From contig PGYM01000002.1 in NCBI GenBank assembly GCA_002839675.1, positions 101,351-165,350 on the forward strand: a stretch of 64,000 bases of DNA. Reading direction: 5' to 3'. Shown piece by piece: positions 1 to 8,038 of the stretch; the stretch's first letter is position 1, and each line of letters begins with the position of its first letter. A model generated the notes under the pieces. It searched no databases. It was not told the DNA's origin and saw only the letters and a list, made by a program, of their open reading frames with translations. The position numbers and the translations under genes were made by a program. The stretch is from Methanomicrobiales archaeon HGW-Methanomicrobiales-1 (GTDB lineage: Archaea; Halobacteriota; Methanomicrobia; Methanomicrobiales; Methanospirillaceae).

Positions 1-1130
1 AGATAGGGAACCGGATTATAGGAGGTCTGTTTGCCGGTCATCGCCGTGCAGTTGTTGCTCATCACAATGCAGAGCATCGGAAGCCGCTTCTCGTACACAT
101 CGATCAGGGCATTCATGCCGGAATGGAGCATTGCATAGTCACCAATCAGGGCAACTTTTGTGCTCCGTGCCGCAACCGCAATGCTTGAACCCATGCCGTA
201 ACTGGCAATGCCCAGTTCGTACGGGGCTGTCATGCCCAGGATTGAACAGCCTGCATCACAGATCATGTTCATCCGCCGTTCTTTGAGGATGTTCATCATG
301 GACTTGAACGGGCAATCTTTACAGAACGTCTTGTAAAAACCCCGGTCATCCATTGATTGCGGGTGCTGCTGCGGAACCGGCGGTTGCAGACCGCGGTGAT
401 CGCGGACAAAGGTCCGGCCGATCTCGTTTACCTGCATGACCTGGACTGCCCGTTCCGGCAGGGGATGGACGGTAACAATCCGGGTATTTCCCGTTGCAGC
501 TCCGACTCCTGCCGGCTCTCCCTTCCACTGGTTTAATGCAGAACGATTCGACCAGTCAAACATGGTCCGATAGAGTTCCTCAGCAGCCGTTATTCGCCCG
601 TTCATTGTCCAGGACCGGTCAGAGAGCCGACCGTTCCCGTTTTGCCGGGGAACTGGTGAATCAGTCACCTCTGCATCCATAATTCCAGGCGTCAGCCTGA
701 GTATCGCGACCCGGGAGAACTGCTCTGATGCAGCAAGCGCCGCTTCAACACCAGCATAGCAGGTGGAGATATCAGGTTCAATCACGGGAAGTTCCGCCAG
801 CTCGCCGTAATACCGGGAATCCTGTGCAGTCTGCGATCCCTCTGCCTCGGGATCATCACCGGCCACAAGAAGAACTCCTCCGATAAGGCCCTGGGCAGCT
901 GCCTGCAGCAGGGGATCCGCACAGGCATTCACGCCCACATTCTTGATGATTACCGCGGCCCGTCGTCCTTCCAGCGAATCGCCCAGCGCGTATTCGAGTG
1001 CTGTTTTCTCATTGATTACCATCTCCGCACGGGTTTTTGCACCAAGTTCAGTTACGGGAAATCCCGGAACGGTATATTGCCGGTCAGTGCATGCAAGCAG
1101 GGCTTTTGTTATCATATCAATGCCTTTCAT
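1..1130 (-). CDS. TPP-dependent 2-oxoacid:ferredoxin oxidoreductase-like protein (IorA-like), partial
   Basis: Reading leftward from an ATG at 1130, the frame stays open to the window edge (376 codons), so the C-terminus is missing. The N-terminal part resembles the pyrimidine-binding half of 2-oxoacid ferredoxin oxidoreductase alpha subunits (VPGFPVTELGAK). A variable linker and a CKDCPF cysteine pair follow, then a thiamine-diphosphate domain with the GDYAMLHSGMNALIDVYEKR stretch, where GD begins the usual TPP/Mg motif. By family it would decarboxylate or oxidise a 2-oxoacid and pass electrons to ferredoxin; the substrate cannot be told. The start codon directly abuts the stop of the radical SAM gene, so it is the last visible gene of a four-gene operon. 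The missing 3' part prevents a firm IorA assignment. Confidence 0.75.
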   Translation of the reverse strand, partial: MKGIDMITKALLACTDRQYTVPGFPVTELGAKTRAEMVINEKTALEYALGDSLEGRRAAVIIKNVGVNACADPLLQAAAQGLIGGVLLVAGDDPEAEGSQTAQDSRYYGELAELPVIEPDISTCYAGVEAALAASEQFSRVAILRLTPGIMDAEVTDSPVPRQNGNGRLSDRSWTMNGRITAAEELYRTMFDWSNRSALNQWKGEPAGVGAATGNTRIVTVHPLPERAVQVMQVNEIGRTFVRDHRGLQPPVPQQHPQSMDDRGFYKTFCKDCPFKSMMNILKERRMNMICDAGCSILGMTAPYELGIASYGMGSSIAVAARSTKVALIGDYAMLHSGMNALIDVYEKRLPMLCIVMSNNCTAMTGKQTSYNPVPY

Positions 1131-2096
1131 CTAATCTCTCCCCGGTACAAGATCGCAACCGGCACAGTTCGAACACATCGTAAGCGCCTCTTTCGGGTCA
1201 AGCCCAGCTTTTGCAAGTTCGCGTTCATGGATACCAAAGATCTTTTTCAACCGTTCGGCTGATGGGCGGGGAGTACCGGTGAGCTCAGCAACCGGGTTGA
1301 GCGGGCGCAGTACCGGAATTATCCCGTGAGAAGTCAGTCGTCTGATACAGGCCTCCATCTCCCCGTCAGTCTCGCCGAGACCGATAATCACGTTGGAAAA
1401 GACCCTCCCTTTACCAAAAAGTTCCACGGAATGGTCGAGCACTCTCCAGAGCATCTCATAATCAAGCCCCGGGCACTGCTTTGCAAAAATAGCAGAGGTT
1501 GCTGCCTCGATATTGAACTTCACTTCGATCACACCAAGTGCCTTGAGCCGTTCAGGAGTTTGATCCGTTGGATAGATCGAGACACCGATAGGGAGATCGT
1601 AAATCTGGAGGTGCTTAATCACATCGAGCACATAGGATTCTTCTTCTTCGATCGTCTCAAGTATACCGCTCGTAATGGAGATTGCACTAATCCGGTACCG
1701 GACGGATTCGACCATTCCCGTAATCTCCTCAATTGTCTTTCGTTTACCACTTAACGTTGGTACAGGACAGTAGCGGCAGTGGAAGATGCAGCTGCCGGTC
1801 ACCGTGATGAACGCCTGGTCGGGACAGTGACATCCCGGCTCAAGGAGCCTGCCCGGAATGAGCGCCCCCTCAAAATAGAGTTCGGCAACACCATTGCCCC
1901 GGTGAGCAATCTCCACTGCGCTGAGTGGGTTTAAGGCAAGCTTGACCCGGTGGTCACCCATGGCGAAGAATACAGCACCACTCCCTCCGGCACCCGGCCC
2001 TGCGGCTGAACGCGCGATGAACGGTTCCGCAGGTTCACCGGTAAGCCGGGCTGAACCAAGAGAAAGGAGCCGGGCTTTTAGATCGGTCCACTGCAT
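1131..2096 (-). CDS. radical SAM protein of methanogen marker operon, function unknown
   Basis: 321 residues. The radical SAM cluster motif CIFHCRYCP (CxxxCxxC) lies near residue 103. The C-terminus carries three more cysteines (CSNCAGC) that could bind a second cluster or metal. The first 90 residues have no recognisable motif. It overlaps the preceding marker-11-like gene by 19 bases, which suggests translational coupling. The order TiaS-like, TiaS-like, radical SAM, TPP enzyme points to a shared modification or cofactor pathway. It is shorter than the MCR arginine methylase Mmp10 (about 410 residues), and the cysteine motif is not near the N-terminus as in Mmp10, so I do not call it Mmp10. 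Substrate unknown. Confidence 0.8.
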   Translation of the reverse strand: MQWTDLKARLLSLGSARLTGEPAEPFIARSAAGPGAGGSGAVFFAMGDHRVKLALNPLSAVEIAHRGNGVAELYFEGALIPGRLLEPGCHCPDQAFITVTGSCIFHCRYCPVPTLSGKRKTIEEITGMVESVRYRISAISITSGILETIEEEESYVLDVIKHLQIYDLPIGVSIYPTDQTPERLKALGVIEVKFNIEAATSAIFAKQCPGLDYEMLWRVLDHSVELFGKGRVFSNVIIGLGETDGEMEACIRRLTSHGIIPVLRPLNPVAELTGTPRPSAERLKKIFGIHERELAKAGLDPKEALTMCSNCAGCDLVPGRD

Positions 2097-2974
2097 AATT
2101 CCAGTGCCTCCTCGTACCGGGTGAAAAACGGAATGGCCGCAACCGCCCCGGTGATACCCCGCCCATTCATGATGATCTTTAAGTTCTTGTCCCTGAGCTC
2201 TTCAATCAGTCCCGGCTGGACCTCGCCACGTTTCACTTTCCGGCCGTATGCGAGCAGTTCATCTGAAGGTGAAAAACCGGTGTATACGGCCATACCGGTC
2301 TTCTGGGAAAGGGTGTATTTTTTCAAAAGAGCGTGGAACCGTTCGGTAAGCCCGGCAGGATCAGTTGTCGCAAACTCTGCGACAAGCCCAACGCAGTTCT
2401 TGGTCCGGTAAGCGACCGGGAAGAGCTGGACTATTGTGTGCGAGAGATAGACTGAATGCTCATCTTCTACGGCTTTTGCTATATTATGGACCAGTGTCCA
2501 CGTTGCCCCGTCTTCAGGAGTATCGGTGTCATCAACGCCAATGAGCATCCGCTGCATCCGGGGCATCCAGATGGTAGCGCCGGCAACTTTTCCTCCACCC
2601 GCAGGATCGCTCCGGCTCCGCAGGACTCCGCGTGCATCCGAACGGCAGGAGGCAGCGCCAACTCCGCCACCACCCATACCGATATAGGTGACCGCAATCT
2701 CCGATTCGTCAACAGTACATGCCGAAATACCCGCCGGGAATCGCGAGCCTTCCAGTGCAAGATCCACCGATTGCGGTTTTAAGAGATACCGCATGGTTGC
2801 ACCCACGCTGCGGACATCCTCCACCACCGGGCTCTGGGCATAATGGTGTTTCGACCACATTGCACCACCCACACAGTCAAAAAATTCGATCAGTTCCACC
2901 CGGCTGCCGGTCTCATCAGCCACCGCCACGATCTGCGGGTAGTGGATTACATAGGGTTCGTCAATGCTCTCCAT
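2078..2974 (-). CDS. methanogenesis marker protein 11 family (TiaS-related) protein
   Basis: 298 residues. The N-terminal half (VELIEFFDCVGGAMWSKHHY) resembles the methanogen-restricted marker protein 11 family. The C-terminal half begins with IGVDDTDTPEDGATW, the GVDDTDT signature shared with the archaeal tRNA-Ile2 agmatidine synthetase TiaS, where it forms part of the nucleotide-binding kinase-like domain. A KNCVG motif and a SQKTGMAVY stretch follow, both also found in the next gene. It overlaps its upstream paralogue by 14 bases. Marker 11 is reported only from methanogens and its role is unproven. A nucleotide-dependent activation of an RNA or protein substrate is an inference from the TiaS relation only. 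Confidence 0.75.
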   Translation of the reverse strand: MESIDEPYVIHYPQIVAVADETGSRVELIEFFDCVGGAMWSKHHYAQSPVVEDVRSVGATMRYLLKPQSVDLALEGSRFPAGISACTVDESEIAVTYIGMGGGGVGAASCRSDARGVLRSRSDPAGGGKVAGATIWMPRMQRMLIGVDDTDTPEDGATWTLVHNIAKAVEDEHSVYLSHTIVQLFPVAYRTKNCVGLVAEFATTDPAGLTERFHALLKKYTLSQKTGMAVYTGFSPSDELLAYGRKVKRGEVQPGLIEELRDKNLKIIMNGRGITGAVAAIPFFTRYEEALELCSGPI

Positions 2975-3914
2975 ACAATCCTGCCGCCTCTATACCCATG
3001 TTGCCCCAGAGCACTGCACCCAGTGCACCGATCCGTCCTTTCCGGCCATTGGTATCAAGAAATTCAATCCCCAATGTCTTTGCCTCCCGCTCAGCCTGAT
3101 CAAGGGTCAGGATCTCTGTCTTGACCCATTTGAAAGCGGGTGATTCAATCGGAAATCCGATGCCACGATAACAGGCAATACCCGTATCCTGAGAAAAGGT
3201 ATGTCCCTGTACAAACGTGCAGATGTATTCCTGTAATTCTTTGATCTTTTCGGGTTTGACCGCAAAATTCAGTGCTGAACCGACGCAGTTCGTAGTCTTG
3301 TGAGGAACGGCGGGATTGAGCTGGACAAGGCGCATGTTCAAAAATTCAACACCCTCAATAGTGCATGCCTCTGCACACTTGAGCGCGGTTACCCAGGTCG
3401 CACCCTCGGTTTTTGTATCTGTGTCATCGATGCCGAAGCAGAGCTTCTCGTACCGGGGGGAGACAATCCGGACCCGGTTTGTCCGTGCCCCGCCCACTAT
3501 CAAGTCATCCTCTGTTGGATATTCCGCTCGTATGACCCCCGGAGCCTGCGGAAGGCATGCGGCAATTCCCACACCGGCGCCGGCGATACCGGACCATGAA
3601 GTGATCACCTCATCACCGGCAATCTCGACTCCTTCGAGTGCCTGCCCACCGATATCTCCCGCGGCTGCACCGAAGTTCACTGAAAAACGGCCCAGCCGGG
3701 CATGGATGGTCATGGATGTTCCCTCCACATCGCAACCGGTGACTGCACCCCCGGCACGCTTGCGGTTCATCGCATCCCATTCAATCGTGCCGCGTGCCCG
3801 GCACTGTTCAAGAATCTCTGCTATGCCGGCACGTTCATCGACCATTACAAGAAATTTCTGGGCAAAAAGCGGTCCAAAACGCTTTTTTACGTCGTCGGGC
3901 TTCAGGGTGATCAT
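2961..3914 (-). CDS. TiaS-related protein, paralogue of the downstream marker-11-like gene
   Basis: 317 residues, the first gene of the minus-strand operon. The C-terminal half carries GIDDTDTKTEGATW, KTTNCVGSALNF and FSQDTGIACYRG, matching the neighbour's GVDDTDT, KNCVG and SQKTGMAVY motifs in the same order. The two genes are therefore tandem paralogues built on the TiaS GVDDTDT domain. The N-terminal 170 residues differ between them. The OB-fold and zinc-ribbon parts that true TiaS uses to hold tRNA are not evident, and the protein is shorter than TiaS (about 420 residues), so agmatidine synthesis is unlikely. A heterodimer with the neighbour is a reasonable guess. Its ATG at 3914 lies about 45 bases after a TATA-like box. 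Confidence 0.7.
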   Translation of the reverse strand: MITLKPDDVKKRFGPLFAQKFLVMVDERAGIAEILEQCRARGTIEWDAMNRKRAGGAVTGCDVEGTSMTIHARLGRFSVNFGAAAGDIGGQALEGVEIAGDEVITSWSGIAGAGVGIAACLPQAPGVIRAEYPTEDDLIVGGARTNRVRIVSPRYEKLCFGIDDTDTKTEGATWVTALKCAEACTIEGVEFLNMRLVQLNPAVPHKTTNCVGSALNFAVKPEKIKELQEYICTFVQGHTFSQDTGIACYRGIGFPIESPAFKWVKTEILTLDQAEREAKTLGIEFLDTNGRKGRIGALGAVLWGNMGIEAAGLYGEH

Positions 3915-3957
3915 GTTATCGCCGAAAATTTCGTTAACAACAGAATCGGCAATAACA

Positions 3958-3968
3958 GTATTTATAGC
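3958..3968 (-). promoter_or_regulatory. TATA box of the marker-11/radical SAM operon
   Basis: Read on the minus strand this is GCTATAAATAC, a good archaeal TATA element. A start site about 25 bases downstream would lie near 3935, leaving a leader of roughly 20 bases before the ATG at 3914. Confidence 0.5.
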
Positions 3969-4004
3969 GATCGATACGTGGCAGGAAACGTTAGTAATAT
4001 AATA

Positions 4005-4026
4005 ATCCGGGAAAAACGAAAAAAAA
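4005..4026 (-). terminator. T-tract terminator after ftr
   Basis: On the minus strand, just after the ftr stop codon, the sequence reads as two T runs (eight and five T) broken by CG. This is the usual form of archaeal factor-independent terminators. It separates ftr from the next minus-strand operon. Confidence 0.45.
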
Positions 4027-4028
4027 GA

Positions 4029-4913
4029 TTAGAGAATTTTGTGGAGCTCGATCTTATACGGTCCGAGCGTGCCGCCAAAGTTGCCGGCAGTGATGAATTT
4101 CACTCCCGGTACCAGTGCTGCGGCTTTGACTCCCGCTGCCATGGCTGCGGCAACCGACTTCTCGTCAATACCGTCAATGACGATCTCATACACACCTTTG
4201 ATCCCGGCTGGGACCTTGGAGTCGGGGACTTTTTCCCGGAGGGTCGGACAGTACTTCTCGTTGGTTGACGCGGGCATGAACTTGTATTTCAGGCTGCCAA
4301 CCTTTGAACCGCTGGCAACGACACCGCCGGGGAAGCTGGTGATGGTGCCGGGCACCTTGGCAATTGCGTCCACTGCGGCCTGCGCACCGATGAGGGCTGC
4401 CATCTGGTTCTCTGCCATCACAAAGAAGTTGCCACCAGCAACACCCTTGACAATGCCAAACTCTTCCTCACCAATATATTCTCCTTCCATGATCGGAATG
4501 ACCCAGCACTTCCTGCCGCCAACTTCTTTTTGGTATTCGTAACCGTCTCCAAAGAAGTGGAGCTTGACCTGAATCTTCTCTTCTGAGTCGATAATACCGT
4601 TGAAGACTGCAGTGGTTGGTGCAGTCAGTACACACTCAGCGAGACGCTCAACAACCTGATCCTTGATCTTCTTCTTACCCGCACAGATCAGGATCGAGAC
4701 ACCGGGGCGGCCATCAGGAGTCTGCGAACCGTCAAGTTCCAGTTCGATCCCCGCTTCGCACGGGCACCCGATCGCGGATGTTGCAAAGCCGGTTGCTTCT
4801 GTTGCTGCTTTCCTTGCCCATTCCATGGTGACTGCTGTGATGATCACCCGGCATACCCATGTCGGGAATGCCTCTGCAAATTCGTTGTCAATGGTAACTC
4901 CGTTGATCTCCAT
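4029..4913 (-). CDS. ftr: formylmethanofuran:tetrahydromethanopterin formyltransferase
   Basis: 294 residues, the usual length for Ftr. The protein starts MEINGVTIDNEFAEAFPTW and contains the recognisable ATSAIGCPCEAGIE, GRKCWVIPIMEGEY and GGNFFVMAENQ stretches. It transfers the formyl group from formylmethanofuran to N5 of tetrahydromethanopterin, the second step of CO2 reduction to methane, in the cytoplasm. A strong Shine-Dalgarno (CCGGAGG, read on the minus strand) sits a few bases before the ATG. It appears monocistronic, with its own promoter region shared divergently with the fwdF-hdr operon and a T-tract terminator downstream. The pathway link to the divergent fwdF gene is clear. Confidence 0.95.
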   Translation of the reverse strand: MEINGVTIDNEFAEAFPTWVCRVIITAVTMEWARKAATEATGFATSAIGCPCEAGIELELDGSQTPDGRPGVSILICAGKKKIKDQVVERLAECVLTAPTTAVFNGIIDSEEKIQVKLHFFGDGYEYQKEVGGRKCWVIPIMEGEYIGEEEFGIVKGVAGGNFFVMAENQMAALIGAQAAVDAIAKVPGTITSFPGGVVASGSKVGSLKYKFMPASTNEKYCPTLREKVPDSKVPAGIKGVYEIVIDGIDEKSVAAAMAAGVKAAALVPGVKFITAGNFGGTLGPYKIELHKIL

Positions 4914-5042
4914 ATCATAACCTCCGGTACCACAATGGTAGTATGATGGGTATTGAATAAATTTTCTAAATTAATTCCAGTAAACAGAGCGCACAGAAAC
5001 CGGGCAATTAAGTACACAACATTTTGTTAATCTTAATAAAGA

Positions 5043-5052
5043 GTATATAGAT
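5043..5052. promoter_or_regulatory. TATA-like element in the ftr / fwdF-hdr divergent region
   Basis: GTATATAG reads as a TATA box on both strands (CTATATAC on minus). It could serve ftr (ATG at 4913, leader of about 100 bases) or the mini-ferredoxin/fwdF operon (first ATG at 5177). A second A/T-rich candidate for ftr is at 4949-4962. Assignment is tentative. Confidence 0.35.
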
Positions 5053-5176
5053 CAGAATTTAGAATCTCCAATAAAAAGCCCTTTTTTTCGGGCTAATTTC
5101 AGAAGATTTATCTACATTCTTCGACCACTTTTGGATAGTCGATTTTTTGAATCGATCATAGCTGGTGCGTAAAAAT

Positions 5177-5308
5177 ATGGCATTTGCAGTGCATATTGAC
5201 AGGGTAAACTGTACGGGCTGTAACAATTGTGTAGCAGCGGGCATGCCCGCACATGATATTACAGTAGCAGGACCCTGGGAATCCAGAGCACAGGCAAACG
5301 TACTATAA
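5177..5308 (+). CDS. 43-residue ferredoxin-like protein, degenerate or mini-ferredoxin
   Basis: An ATG-initiated ORF encodes 43 residues starting MAFAVHIDRVNCTGCNNC. This looks like the first half of a [4Fe-4S] ferredoxin of the fwd family, but the expected CxxCxxCxxxCP motif is broken: three cysteines are present (CTGCNNC) and the fourth is replaced by GMP. The second cluster motif is absent. A perfect 14-bp palindrome (5237-5250) lies exactly at the break. It sits 23 bases before fwdF, in the same direction. It may be a truncated remnant of an fwd ferredoxin subunit, a functional three-cysteine protein, or a leader peptide of the operon. No clear Shine-Dalgarno was seen. Confidence 0.5.
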   Translation: MAFAVHIDRVNCTGCNNCVAAGMPAHDITVAGPWESRAQANVL

Positions 5309-5331
5309 TGGTATTGCATGAGGGTTAATTC

Positions 5332-6510
5332 ATGAACAATCTGTTTCCCAAATTTTCCAAGAAGAGGGATGGGGTCAACGTTGTAATGGAGCAAAAACTC
5401 CTTCAGAACGTGAACAACCTTATTCTCAATGCAGAGACCTGCACGGGATGCGGTATATGTGTGGAGGCTTGTCCTGAGGAAGCTATTGTCCTCGGGCTTG
5501 TCGGTGCATCAAGGCGTGGCGCAATCAATTACGCTGCCCCCATCGATGTCGACGAGACCAAGTGTTCATACTGCGGCGTCTGCGTAATAATGTGCCCATT
5601 CAATGCATTGACCTTAAAAGTGGATGGACAGGAGAGACTCCCGATCCTTGAGAAGGAAGGGTTCCCGCAATTTGATATGAAAGCGGAGATTGATGACGAG
5701 AAATGCGTCAAGTGCACGATCTGCGAAGAGGTCTGCCCGCGTGACGCAATTGACCGCAACGTCCCTGCTTTTGAAGGAACCTATAAAGGACCGGTTCCTG
5801 GCGCAAAGGACCGCCAGACTGCAATCAAGACCAAGACGACATTTACCGTTGATAAAGAGAAATGCTCGCTCTGTGGCCTGTGCGGGGCATTATGCCCGGC
5901 AATCGTGGTGAAACACAAGGAGTTCACCGCAGAGTCCGGAAAAGTCGAAGGCGACGTGATCTGGGACGAGACCAAGTGTGATGCCTGCAAGGTGTGTGTT
6001 GAGGCCTGCCCCGAAGAGTGCATCACCGTTGAGCGCGAGATAATCTCTGACAAGGTAGTCGGCAAAGTCGATATTATCAAGGACAACTGCTGCACTTGCA
6101 CGTGGTGCTCGAAGAACTGCCCGACCGAGGCAATCACCGTTGAGAAGATTTTTGAAGGCGATATCGAATTCCATGCAGAGAAATGCCCCGGCGGCTGTTC
6201 AACGTGTGCAGATATCTGCCCGGCAAATGCGATCTATCTCCCAAGCCCGATGGCAGCTGCTGACATGAAACTTGACAGCATTGAAAAGACCATTGCAGTC
6301 AACAAGGATTATTGTATCCTGTGCGGAGCATGCGTTAACGCCTGCCCCGGTGAGGATATCATTGTGCTGCAAAGAACCGGTATCCGCGTGAAAGGCACGG
6401 AGACTGACCTGTTCAAGAGAATCAAAGAGAAACTCTTCACCAAGAGAACCTCAAAGGTGAAAGAGGACATCACAGGACAGGTTAACCTCAAGCAGATGGA
6501 GAAGGCGTGA
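5332..6510 (+). CDS. fwdF: polyferredoxin subunit of formylmethanofuran dehydrogenase
   Basis: 392 residues with eight cysteine motifs of the CxxCxxCxxxCP type, for example CTGCGICVEACP, CSYCGVCVIMCP, CDACKVCVEACP and CILCGACVNACP. One is spaced CxxxCxxCxxxCP (CPGGCSTCADICP). Eight clusters in four tandem pairs are typical of FwdF/FmdF, which wires electrons into the formylmethanofuran dehydrogenase complex. The other Fwd subunits (D, B, A, C) are encoded 33 kb away. Here fwdF heads the hdrCBA-mvhD genes and its stop nearly touches hdrC, which fits the known physical Hdr-Fwd supercomplex in which bifurcated electrons flow to CO2 reduction. An internal ATG at 5386 is an alternative start. Confidence 0.9.
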   Translation: MNNLFPKFSKKRDGVNVVMEQKLLQNVNNLILNAETCTGCGICVEACPEEAIVLGLVGASRRGAINYAAPIDVDETKCSYCGVCVIMCPFNALTLKVDGQERLPILEKEGFPQFDMKAEIDDEKCVKCTICEEVCPRDAIDRNVPAFEGTYKGPVPGAKDRQTAIKTKTTFTVDKEKCSLCGLCGALCPAIVVKHKEFTAESGKVEGDVIWDETKCDACKVCVEACPEECITVEREIISDKVVGKVDIIKDNCCTCTWCSKNCPTEAITVEKIFEGDIEFHAEKCPGGCSTCADICPANAIYLPSPMAAADMKLDSIEKTIAVNKDYCILCGACVNACPGEDIIVLQRTGIRVKGTETDLFKRIKEKLFTKRTSKVKEDITGQVNLKQMEKA

Positions 6511-6515
6511 GTTCC

Positions 6516-7097
6516 ATGGAAAGAACAAAAGGTTACCCAGCAGCGCTGGACAAGAAACTCCAGGACACGAGACTATACCTTAACGACTCAAATCCAGAGT
6601 TCACCAAGAACGTAAAAGCCATCTCGCGTACAAATGCCCACATGTGCTACCAGTGCGGTACCTGTACCGGCTCCTGTCCGTCAGCTCCCCGCAGCTCGTA
6701 TCGCATCCGCTTGTTTATGAGGAGAGCGGTCCTCGGGCTCGAGAATGAAGCTTTGACCGATCCGGATCTCTGGCTCTGCACTACCTGCTACAGCTGTGCC
6801 GACCGCTGTCCGCGCGATATCATCCCCACGGATGTCATTATGTCCATGAGGAACCTCGCATTCAAGAGGGATATCGTTCCGGTCAATTTCTTAAAGACCG
6901 TTACGGCAATCTATGCCTCAGGCCACGGTGTACCTAACAACGATGTCAACCGTGCTGCCCGCGAGAAGATCGGCCTTTCCCGCGACCCACCAACCACCCA
7001 CTCATATCCGGAATATATGCCTGGCATCAGGAAGATCCTTGACCACTACAAGCTCAAGGCCAATGCCGACCGGATCATCAAGGAAAGGGAGGGATAA
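6516..7097 (+). CDS. hdrC: heterodisulfide reductase subunit C
   Basis: 193 residues from the ATG at 6516. I prefer this to GTG 6507 because GGAGAAGG lies ten bases upstream of it. Two [4Fe-4S] motifs are visible, CYQCGTCTGSCP and CTTCYSCADRCP, typical of HdrC. The small subunit relays electrons from the HdrA flavin to the HdrB catalytic clusters, where CoM-S-S-CoB is reduced. It is followed six bases later by hdrB and preceded by fwdF with almost no gap. Confidence 0.93.
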   Translation: MERTKGYPAALDKKLQDTRLYLNDSNPEFTKNVKAISRTNAHMCYQCGTCTGSCPSAPRSSYRIRLFMRRAVLGLENEALTDPDLWLCTTCYSCADRCPRDIIPTDVIMSMRNLAFKRDIVPVNFLKTVTAIYASGHGVPNNDVNRAAREKIGLSRDPPTTHSYPEYMPGIRKILDHYKLKANADRIIKEREG

Positions 7098-7103
7098 GAT
7101 ACC

Positions 7104-8027
7104 ATGTCAGAATCAGGCGCAAAACACAAGTTTGCATTCTACCTTGGATGCATTGCCCCCAACCGTTACCCCGGTGTCGAATCCGCTTCCATCAAGGCAA
7201 TGAAGAAACTCGGCGTTGAGCTCGTCCCCTTAAAGGGCGCAAGCTGCTGCCCCGCACCAGGTGCATTCGGTTCTATCGATCTTAATGTATTCTATGCTAT
7301 GGCAGCCCGGAACCTTGTCCTTGCTGAGCAGATGAAGATGGATATCGCCCTTGTCTGCAACGGTTGTTACAAATCGATCTGGGAAGTCAACCACAAACTC
7401 AAGCACAACAAAGATCTCCGCGATGCTGTCAACGAAGTGCTCAAGGAAGTCGACATGGAGTACAAAGGTACTATCAATGTCTACCACACTGCAGAGCTAC
7501 TCTACAATGACAAGTTCATCGGTGTTGACAAGGTCCGCGACAGCGTTACAAACCCGCTGACCGGTGCCCGTATTGCTGTCCACTATGGCTGCCACCTCGT
7601 CAAACCCCACAAAGACCGGGAGTTTGAAAAGGAAGTTATGCTGAACACCGAACACCCAGTCTGGATGGAAGAGCTTGTTGCTGCACTTGGTGCAACACCA
7701 GTTGAATACCGCAACAAGATGCAGTGCTGCGGTGCAGGTGGCGGTGTCCGCGGGTACGATATCGTCCACGCACTGGACATCACCAATGAGAAACTGATCA
7801 ATCTTACAGAAGAGAAGGTTGATGCACTTACGGATATCTGCCCATTCTGTCAGCTCCAGTTCGACCGCGGTCAGATTGAGATTCAGGAAAAGTTCGGTGC
7901 CACATATAATCTGCCGGTACTGCACTTTGCAGAGCTTCTCGGGCTGGCACAGGGAATGAGTCCACAGGACCTCGGGCTGGATCTCCATGGAATCAGCTGC
8001 GAATCATTCCTTCAGAAGGTGCTTTGA
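7104..8027 (+). CDS. hdrB: heterodisulfide reductase subunit B
   Basis: 307 residues with two CCG-type domains. The first has YLGCIAPNRYPGVE, ASCCPAPGA and LVCNGCYKS; the second has VHYGCHLVKP, MQCCGAGGG and DICPFCQLQFD. These cysteines bind the two non-cubane [4Fe-4S] clusters that cleave the CoM-S-S-CoB heterodisulfide. A GGGAGGG ribosome site precedes the ATG. The C-terminal 25 residues (after FAELLGLAQG) form a short tail. Cytoplasmic subunit of the Hdr-MvhD complex. Confidence 0.94.
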   Translation: MSESGAKHKFAFYLGCIAPNRYPGVESASIKAMKKLGVELVPLKGASCCPAPGAFGSIDLNVFYAMAARNLVLAEQMKMDIALVCNGCYKSIWEVNHKLKHNKDLRDAVNEVLKEVDMEYKGTINVYHTAELLYNDKFIGVDKVRDSVTNPLTGARIAVHYGCHLVKPHKDREFEKEVMLNTEHPVWMEELVAALGATPVEYRNKMQCCGAGGGVRGYDIVHALDITNEKLINLTEEKVDALTDICPFCQLQFDRGQIEIQEKFGATYNLPVLHFAELLGLAQGMSPQDLGLDLHGISCESFLQKVL

Positions 8028-8038
8028 GGTGGTACAAA

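Noticed and set aside
5059..5394. 111-codon minus-strand frame opposite the mini-ferredoxin and fwdF start
   Set aside because: No ribosome site or homology; it mirrors the plus-strand coding.
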